A stretch of DNA of 64,000 bases from Pleurodeles waltl (lineage: Eukaryota; Chordata; Amphibia; Caudata; Salamandridae), in contig NC_090440.1 of NCBI RefSeq assembly GCF_031143425.1, positions 339,887,844-339,951,843 on the forward strand, in the 5' to 3' direction. This document shows, one piece after another, positions 56,467 through 64,000 of the stretch (position 1 is its first letter; each line of letters opens with the position of its first letter). The notes under the pieces are model-generated. The model did no database searches and was not told the origin of the DNA. It saw nothing but the letters and a program-made list of their open reading frames with translations. The translations under genes were made by a program, and so were the position numbers.

Positions 56467-57811
56467 TTTATGTCTGTACTCTGGACCCATCTCTATGTTT
56501 GTTCCAGTCCATACTCTGTTCCAGGCTTTCCTGTATCCTGTCTTGTGTCTCCTGGTTTCCAAGGTCTTCCTTCCTACAAGCTTCAGTTCAACCTTCCCTT
56601 CATTGGTGGTTCCCCCAATTCCCTGCACCTGGTCATTTCTTTGCAACTGGCTCTCTCCCTACACCTGTGCTCCTCCCCTGAGCCTCCAGCTATTTCAGCC
56701 CTGTGAGTGCAGAGTGTACCAGCTCTCTGAACTTATTGTCCAGTTTTTGGCTATTTGTAGTATTGGTTTTTGTCCATAGTTTTCTTGCAGCTCTGTTCCT
56801 GTGTTAGTCATAAATCATAGTCTCCAGTTTCTGTTCCTAGTTGTCCTTCATCTCTGCTTTTCTGCATATTTCCACCTTGCCTTGTTTGAGTGCAGAACTT
56901 TCTCAGCATTTTCCTCAGAAATGCAGTCCTGTTCCTGACCCTGACACCAATCCTGCTTTGCCTAAGCCCAGTTTCTGTTTTGGTGTTCCTTGGTCTGTTC
57001 CCTGTTGTTCTGTCTTGTACTGTTATTCTGAGCTTCATTGCTTCCAAGGGTGTCAGTTAAATTCTAAGCCTTGTGTCTTTGGCACAGGCAATTACCCAGC
57101 ACACCTTCTCCATAGGAGCTTGTGGGTGCCTCCCAGAACTATGTGAGAATAATCTGCTCCTTGATTTGGTGTAAGGTCTTTTCAGCTCACAGAGAGATCA
57201 TTTCCAAGGATCAAGCAAACTATCATTTTTGGTAGTTTACCTATCATTTCCCTGCTAATATTCCTGTTATGTATACTTGTGTTTTGCGTGTAGACTTCCA
57301 GGGCCCAGTATCCAGTCTTATCCCAGTCTCACCCAACTAGTTCTTCTACCAATCACCCTGCTAGCTCCCTCCCTGCTAGACCTTCTGACAGTTCCAGTTA
57401 CTTATAGCCAGAAGCATGATGGATCCACAACTTTAACAATGAAGTAGGAAGGCCACACAGGTTCTAGTTAACAGTAAAGGAATAAGGCTCCTCTGTTGCA
57501 TTGAATCAATCTTTCAGGCAAAGCCTGTTTTGGTAGGTAGAATACATATTACCTGGTTAGGGTGAATGTGTACCTCAAAGTGTTCAAAGTAAGCATTCCA
57601 GGTACAGGTTCCAAGTATGAAGATCCCTAGCTTTGATTCAAAATAAAATCCTACTGGTAAGTAATTACTATTCGACTTTCATGAGACTAGGGCTTTGAGT
57701 ATCCTAATAGCCAACAAGGGTTGTTTTCCTTCCCTTTGAACTTCCATGTCCCATTTTCTCCTTAGAAAGGGATGTTTCAAACATGAGAGTCGCCCCCTTT
57801 TTCAGAAGAAC
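56467..57811. other. Unassigned DNA between Harb-3 and LTR-D
   Basis: The first ~700 bp is C/T-rich with repeated 'ctgttcc' and 'tccagt' words, giving chance open frames. No domain signature, terminal repeat or array is recognised. It begins with the right TTT duplication of Harb-3. Confidence 0.35.
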
Positions 57812-60320
57812 TGTAGGTGACTAGCCCTCTATGTAGTGTGCAAAGCAAGGCACACTATGCAGGGGGTCCAGGCAATCACACTTTGGTTACAGAGTTAAAA
57901 ACTGAACAACCTAATGCTCTAATTTTTATGGTTGCTTGGTCGAGCAGTTGGGCTAATCTTGGAGAAGGGCAAAGCATTTGTTGTATTCACAGTATCAATA
58001 AATCAAGACACACACTCAAAAGAGTACCTCAAGACCAATTTACAAAACTACTTTGGATTTTTGTAAACTGTTTAAGATCAAGATCATCCAGATCAGGTAT
58101 GTACTTTTCAAGTTATGAATTTTTTAAGTTTTAATCAAGTTATTTTTTTTGTGTATAGTGTGTAATCAACTGAGAAATACTTAGAAAATTCACAGTAAAT
58201 CAGGCAAAGTGATTACCAGTGTCTCCTTCCACAGGTCCATCAAGGTCATCAGTGGGCACCCTGAACCAGGTGTCCAGGTGTTCAGGTGTCTCCGGATTCT
58301 GGCATTAGCAGCTGCAGAAAGTGGAAGGAGCTAGTGCCAGGCCACTACAGGGGACCACTTGGAAAAGCACTGCACAGGTGGACTTAAACGTAAGTCCGCT
58401 GGGTCCCCTTGGGATGTTGAGATCACAAGTGGTGGGGGACCCTTTAGGGCACAGTTGGATCTTCAGTGCAGGGCACGGGGCACCGGTTGCAGATCGAATT
58501 GGAGAGCCAGGAGCTGTGAGCAAAGGTGCTCTTGGAAGCAGGGCTTAGGTCGTTTTGAGGGTCATTTGCAGGTCAACAGAGGCACTCTGGTGGGAGGTCC
58601 AGGCAGTTCTTGAAGTCCTTCAACTGGGACTTCCTCCTGGTCCTTTCTCAGTCCAGAATGGATGGTCCTTCTGGGTGTCTGGTGTGAAGTGACCAGTATA
58701 TAGGGCTAGTACATGGTCTGGCCACTGGATGGTGCATTGCTACCAATCTCAGCACACTGGTGGGTTTTGTCCTCATAGTCCAACAGGCAAAGTTTGGTCT
58801 GGCTCAGTCTCCGGTTCCTCGTCAGCACCCAGTCAGTGAAGTGGCCTTCACTGGGTCTTGGGGTTGCAGAGTGATGCCTTCATTCTAGAGGGAGATCTTT
58901 GGCAATATTTGAAGAGTGGAGGTCCTCTGGAGGTTTGTAGAGTCTGTCCAACGCCCAAGCAATGCTGCAGCCATGATTGTCGAATCCTGGGTGCAGCAGG
59001 TACGGTTTGGCGCCCTTTCTAGGTGCAACAGGAATTCAGTTCTTGAGCCTTGGTTCTTCTTTGTTGCTGGTCTGTTCTTCTTTGTTCCTGGTCTTCGTTT
59101 GTCCTTAGAATCTGATTTTTTGGTCTAGGGATGTCCATTAAATGCTGTATTTAGTGGGCATTTTAGGGGGTACCTGGTAGTGAACAATGGGTCATCTACC
59201 TTATAGTGGCAACACCCACTAAGTGACCACTTCCTGTGGGTAGAAGTCAATTATCTAAACCTGACTGGCTATTTTCCTTCCATGCAGGATGGAGGAAAAT
59301 AAAATGGAGGGGTCATCTCGCATGCAACATCGTAGGGGTGGTGCAAGCCAGGACTGACCACTCCTCCTAACCTTTGTCTGTTTTCCCACCTTTGCTCATG
59401 CCAAAAGTGGGGGTTTGCCATGGGGCAGCCATCTGCTGCTAGCGTCGAGTTTCAAGGGTTGTATTCCCTTTGAAGTTCACCAGCAGGACAGTGCACATTC
59501 CTGAGGGAGGGGATGTTAGCACCTCCACCCCGGAAGGGCTTTGTTCTGAATCCCACAGAGCAGGATATCTCACCCCAGGGATTAAGACTCTTGTCTGGTG
59601 GTGGCAGGCTGGTTGTGACTGGCCTGCAACCATGCCAGGGTAGTTACCTTTTGCAGGGGGCACCTCTAAGTTGACCACTGGGTACATTGTGGAATAAATT
59701 CAATACTTTTACCAGCTTTGATTTATCATTCTGAGTTATTTGATACCAAACAACCCAGTGTTCAGGGTAGCCATCATGCAGCTGTGAAACTTCCACTGAC
59801 CAGCACCCAGTACATTCCTTAAAATGGCTGGCCTGTTCACTTACTATGTCCCAGCTTTGGCAATAACATAGTAGTGGCATATTGCTTATGCATCTATGCC
59901 CACACACCATATAGTGCACCCTGCCTTAGGGCTGGAGGGCCTGCCAGAGGGGTGACTTACCTAAAGTGCATGCAGTGTATAGTGGACAGGGCACACAGGC
60001 TGTGTGCCATATTGAGTTTGTCTTTTTGGATTGCATCAGAACACTCAGCCTGCAAAGGCAGTGCTGGGTTCTTCTGGATGCATGACCCTAGAGTGTGGCA
60101 CAATCTGTGCTGCTGCCTTCAGGGGCCTACCCTTAGTATCCCATGCCCTGGGTACCTAAGTACCATTTACTATGGACTTGCCAATTCATCCGTTTTAGGG
60201 AAAAGAATCTGGCCCAGGGATCCTGGTTAGCAGGGGCCCTGGGCGCTAACAACTTTTAGGCTACATCACATACCAGGCAAAATGTGGGGGCTAACCATGG
60301 CAAAAAGAGGCCTTTTCACA
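57812..60320 (-). mobile_element. LTR-D, reversed (about 2.5 kb)
   Basis: On the minus strand it starts at 60320 with tgtgaaaaggcctctttttg, followed by 'ccatggttagcccccac'. This opening is like that of LTR-A (…cctcttt…ggttacccccac), so the families are related. It ends at 57812 with 'ctagtcacctaca'. TG…CA termini are present. The flanks (AGAAC and GTAAA) do not match, so there is no target duplication. It is perhaps the product of recombination or of flank decay. No internal gene accompanies it. Confidence 0.6.
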
Positions 60321-61374
60321 GTAAAAATATATCATAGGCTGGTTATGAACCATAATACAAAATATCTGTTCTACAGTTGCAAAGTGCAAGGAAAGGAAAG
60401 CAGTAGATGGCTGCTACCTTAAACTCTGTTTTCTTTACATTTTGCATAGGGGTAGTACCACTACCAACTTAATACTGAGTAACAACAGAGTTCTAAGCTA
60501 ATCTCATCTTAACCATTAGTTGCTATGGCATAGACATCAGATAATTCCTCAAGAAACTGGTTGGTTACTTTTAGTGCTTTCACTCAGTCAAGATTACCTT
60601 GTGGATTTAGGCCCTCATTACAACCCTGGCGGTTGGTGTAATAGAGGAGGTAATACCGCCAACAGGCTGACGGTAATTACCGCCAAATTATGACCATGGA
60701 AGTGAGAGCTCAGATAGACAGCCACTTTACTATACCGATTGCAAGGGCGGAAACAACAGGCACCACGGCGGTAGCCGCCTACAGCCAGGTAGAAGTCAAT
60801 GTTCCACCCACCGTATTAAGAAATGCCAATTCGCCACCTTTTCTGGGGCAGTACCAACGACATCAAAAGCTTGGCGGGAATATTGCACAGAAGGGAAAGG
60901 ACTCACCATTGGAGACACAGGGAACAACCACACCACCATGGAGTCTGAGCTTCTAAATTCTATTCTGCGTGCTGCTCCACCATGAACACCAACGCCAGCG
61001 AAGACAACGACGGTAAGTCAGCCGCCTAGCACACAAGGGGGGGTAAGAGAGTGACACACACACCACCATCCCAACCGCCACCCCCACCCCCAACACCATA
61101 CACACATATTTACCCCGTACCTCGGATGAATAATGCAAGGACAACAGGAATTTACTAAAGTGAGTGTAATAAGATCAACACAGTCCTCAGTGTGCGTGGG
61201 CCACAGGCCAAAGTCCAAGGCCCCACTTGTCACTTGCATCAACACGGAGAGAACACTGCAGGGGCATCAGTTGGTAAATAGGAAGGCACCTCAGGGGAAT
61301 GAGGGATGGGGGCACCTCAGCCGGGAGATGGAACAAGACCACTGGTTCTGGAGGGGGGAACATGCCCTGTGCTT

Positions 61375-61680
61375 GGTCCTGGGGAGTGCAAGGCCACAGT
61401 CTCTCAAGTGGGTGACTTGCCCACATGCTCTGGAGGGGGCAACATGCCCATTGCTCTGTCCTGGGGAGCGCAACGCCACAGTCTCTCAAGTGAGTGACTT
61501 GCCCACATGTTCTGGAGGGGGCAACATGCCATGTGCTCTTGATCCTGGGGAGGCTGGGGTTGGTGGGTGTCTTACCCACTGGTTCTGGAGGGGACATCGT
61601 GCCCCATGCTCTCGATCCTGGGGAGAGCAAGGTCAAAGTCTCTCAGGTGGGTGTCATACCCACTGGATTTGCAGGGGACA
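61375..61680 (+). repeat. Subterminal minisatellite of Harb-4, units ~74-84 bp
   Basis: 'tcctggggag(tg/cg)caa(g/c)gccacagt' and 'tctggagggggcaacatgcc' recur with starts near 61384, 61466, 61550 and 61623. It is the homologue of the 64-72 bp array at 40975-41370 in Harb-2. Confidence 0.8.
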
Positions 61681-61829
61681 GGCTGCACAGCAGCCCATGG
61701 AGGCAGGACTACATACCGTTCGATGGCAGTGATGGCTGGTAGAGGCAGTGCTGCTGCTGCTGGTGGGGGGAGGCTCCAGCCCATCCCCTACAGCCTCGGG
61801 TGGCTGCCCACTGGTGGTGGTGCTGCTGC

Positions 61830-63480
61830 TACTGCTGGTTGGGGGAGGCTCCAGCCCATCCACTGCAGCCTCGAATGGTTGAACGACCATGGTTGGTGGT
61901 GGGGGCTCTGTCAGAGTCCCTGCCTGAAGCCCCTTGCCCTTCCTGCCTGCTGGGACAGGCTCCTTGTTCTTCCTGCCAGCAGCTGGGGCAGGCTCCTTGG
62001 TCTTCTTGGCAGCAGCTGGGCAGGCTCATTGGTCTTCCTGCAGCAGCTGGGGCAGGCTCCTTGGTCTTCCTAGCAGCAGCTGGGGCAGGCTCCTTGGTCT
62101 TCCTGGCAGCTGTAAGGGCAGACCCCTTACCCTTGAGGCTGCCTGGTGCAGGCTCCTTCCCCCTTAGGATATGTGCCCTGGATCCTTCCCCACCACAAGT
62201 GGGTGTGGTGACTACTGGGCCCATTGACTGTGTGGCTGAGGTGCTTGCCTGGGATTTAGCCACCCTGGCCAGATGTGCATGATGGGGGGGAGGGGTAGGG
62301 AAGAGTTCAATGGTGGATAGGAAAAGCTTTTTAGGGACATTGGGGAGGGAAGAGGGAGAAGGTTTGGGAGTGGAGGAAGAGGGAGTGGTTGCAGGAGGTG
62401 TATGCTGATTTTGGGTGCAGGTGCATGGGCTGCATGCTGTTGTGAGGTGGATGGGTGTTGGGTGTCTGAGTGCTTGCGTTTGTGTACTTTAGGAGGGGGG
62501 ACAGACACAGTGGGAGAGGACACAGGGGACGTGTGCATGGCTGTTGTGGTGGTGTCTGCCAGTGAGGTGTGTGTTCTGTTAGGTGTGGTGGTGATTCTGG
62601 TAGTGGATGAGGATGTATTGCATGCAGGTGTGAGTGTAGACAGAACTGGGAGAGAGGTGGAGGAGGAGGGGGACACAGTGGAAACTGTGGATGTTGGTAT
62701 GTCTGCATCTTGATGGTGTTTGTGTGAGTGCCTGTGGGATGATGTGTGGAGTATGTGTTTGCCTGTGACACTCTTGTGCGTTGTCTTGTGTGCATGCTCA
62801 TCTGCCTGTGTTCTTGGGATAGGTTGGGGTTGAGGGGAATGTGATTGGGAAGAGGAAGTTGGAGGGTGGAAACAGGGAAAATGGCTGCCATCAGAGAGGA
62901 GGCTAGAGCCTGAATCGATCTCTGTCGGGCTGCCAAGCCAGTGTGAATGCCCTCCAGGAATGCATTAATCTGTTGCATCTGGGCTGCCGCCCCTGGATGG
63001 CATTCAAAATGGTTGACTGCCCTACAGAGATGGATCTGAGGAGGTCAACAGCCTCCTAACTCAGGGCAGCAGGGCTAACTGGGGAAGGGCCTGAGGTGCC
63101 TGGGACGAAGGAGATGCCCACCCTCCTGGGTGAACAGGCATGGACAAATCGCAGAGGGGCTGCTGGGAGGGTGGTGCTGGTATGGGGGTGGAGGCTGTAC
63201 CTGTAGCTGGGGTGGTCACAGAGGTGTCCGCCACCACCATGGAGCTTCCATTCGTGGAGATATCTGTATCAGAACTGTCCCCTCCAGTCTCTGCTGTGGT
63301 TCTCTCCTCACCCTCCGTCCTACTGGTGCCCTCACCATCGGTGGACTCCACGTCCTGGGTCCTGTGGAATGCAGCTCCATCCGTCGCCAGTGCCTCTGCT
63401 CCTCCACCAGATGATGCTAATGCACATAAGGACAGGGTGACAAAGCAAGAAGCGGGGGGAGAGACAAAGGAGCACAACAT
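61830..63480 (-). pseudogene. Harb-4 Myb-A gene, exon 3 region (broken)
   Basis: The reading starts near 63420 after 'gtgcattag' with ASSGGGAEALATDG, an acidic Ser/Thr-rich stretch (STDGEGTSRTEGEERTTAET) and SSMVVADTS. It then changes frame and has a stop. The conserved module is readable in pieces (ISFVPGTSGPSPVSPAAL; DLLRSISVGQST) near 63000-63120. A Pro/Ser/Thr-rich region follows. The tail (61830-62260) is Lys/Ala/Pro-rich with 11-residue repeats such as TKEPAPAAARK. Exons 1 and 2 with the Myb/SANT helices are not present between 63480 and 63690. Not functional. Confidence 0.65.
61960..62115 (-). repeat. 33-bp coding repeat in the Harb-4 Myb-A tail
   Basis: About four units of 'ggcaggctccttggtcttcc' plus 13 bp occur, encoding 11-residue Lys/Pro/Ala repeats on the minus strand. 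Its place equals that of the unrelated 27-bp repeat in Harb-2 Myb-A. Confidence 0.75.
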
Positions 63481-63679
63481 CAGCGGAATTACCTCACTTC
63501 CACCTGTCCCTCCAAAGGATAGGCAGATGCCATTTTAGGGGGGGGGCAGGCCCTGGATAATTATTGCATCACTGTTTAAATGTGGACATACAGGACAATT
63601 CTCACTGACCCATTACATTTTGACAGCATGCATTGTACTGTTGTAAACCCCATTGTTCAGTTTGTGACAAGCTCCTCAC

Positions 63680-63835
63680 CGACCTTCAGGAAGCCAAAGG
63701 TTCTTTCTATGATCCTTCTGGATCACCCATGTGCCTCATTGTAACGTTCCTCTGCCCTTGTCCTGGCATTCCTCACAGGGGTCAGTAGCCATGATAGGTT
63801 GGGGTGACCACCGCAGCGGTTATTTCCCACTTCCA
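63680..63835 (-). pseudogene. Harb-4 nuclease exon 2 fragment, inverted relative to Harb-2
   Basis: On the minus strand it reads LSWLLTPVRNARTRAEERYN, then EAHG, a TGA, then SRRIIERTFGFLK, matching the start of nuclease exon 2 in Harb-2 and Harb-3 and including the third acidic catalytic residue. In Harb-2 this exon is on the plus strand with Myb-A on the minus strand; here both are on the minus strand. The C-terminal half is missing. Confidence 0.7.
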
Positions 63836-64000
63836 TGCCCACTTACTGTATCCTTTGGCAATTAATTTTACAGATGTTGGTGCCTCACTATAGCTCCTGG
63901 TGTGATCACTGCAGCCAACTACAGGTCTTTCTTATGTGCTCATTGACTGTTCAGTTGAATAGCAATGTTTGTACCTAGTTAAATGTATACATACTTGAAA

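Larger units (their letters stand above)
60610..64000 (+). mobile_element. Harb-4: PIF/Harbinger cut by window end, rearranged
   Basis: Left terminus ggccctcattacaaccctgg at 60610 is preceded by TTA (60607-60609) and is almost identical to the left end of Harb-2. In the same order as Harb-2 it has an AC-rich tract (about 61050-61110), a minisatellite (61375-61680) and a reversed Myb-A. Beyond 63540 the nuclease exon is on the minus strand, unlike Harb-2, so an inversion or deletion has occurred. The right end is outside the window. Confidence 0.8.

Noticed and set aside
57812..60320. Host gene exons suggested by short frames at 57817-58134 and 59874-60230
   Set aside because: The whole interval is an LTR with TG…CA ends, and the frames have no domain signature.

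Overview
The window looks like intergenic or intronic DNA from a large, repeat-filled vertebrate genome, most likely a salamander or newt. I infer this from several very long (2-3 kb) Ty3/gypsy-type LTRs, DIRS and L1 remnants, and multi-gene PIF/Harbinger transposons nested in one another. I see no host protein-coding gene, no tRNA or rRNA gene, no CRISPR array and no prokaryotic signal. Nearly every long open frame belongs to a mobile element, and almost all of these carry stops or frameshifts. LTR family names (A-D), element names (Harb-1 to Harb-4) and gene names (Myb-A, Myb-B) are mine.

Layout. 1-10140: LTR-A (1-1247) sits in a gypsy pol remnant (1248-2092), followed by a polypurine tract and a 2.56-kb LTR-B (2122-4678). 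A probable solo LTR-C (5282-10140) is split by a reversed LTR-A (6048-8826). 10141-18593: old, mostly unassigned DNA, with a degenerate family of repeated modules at 12.9-17.1 kb. 18597 to about 34030: Harb-1, an old three-gene Harbinger. It is interrupted by a 3001-bp solo LTR-A with a perfect AGTAG target duplication (23653-26653) and by an LTR-B (30852-33465) that itself carries a 485-bp Harbinger-type MITE (32117-32601). 34-40 kb: unassigned DNA, a hairpin-rich short element, a DIRS RT/RNase H fragment with an LTR-B piece next to it, and an L1 ORF2 fragment. 40125-48508 and 48543-56466: Harb-2 and Harb-3, two end-to-end Harbingers with both termini, in opposite orientation and 34 bp apart. 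57812-60320: LTR-D, reversed. 60610 to the window end: Harb-4, truncated by the window and internally rearranged.

How the genes work together. The Harbinger family has three genes. A two-exon HARBI1-like DDE nuclease lies in the middle. A Myb/SANT-type gene (Myb-A, three exons, divergent from the nuclease) lies on one side. A second Myb/SANT-type gene (Myb-B, two exons, convergent with the nuclease) lies on the other. Known animal Harbingers need the nuclease plus one Myb-like partner that binds DNA and helps nuclear import, so a second, different Myb-like gene is the most interesting system here. The four copies support one another through shared exon boundaries, motifs and termini. None appears intact, but Myb-B in Harb-3 keeps a 192-codon open C-terminal frame and a polyadenylation signal.
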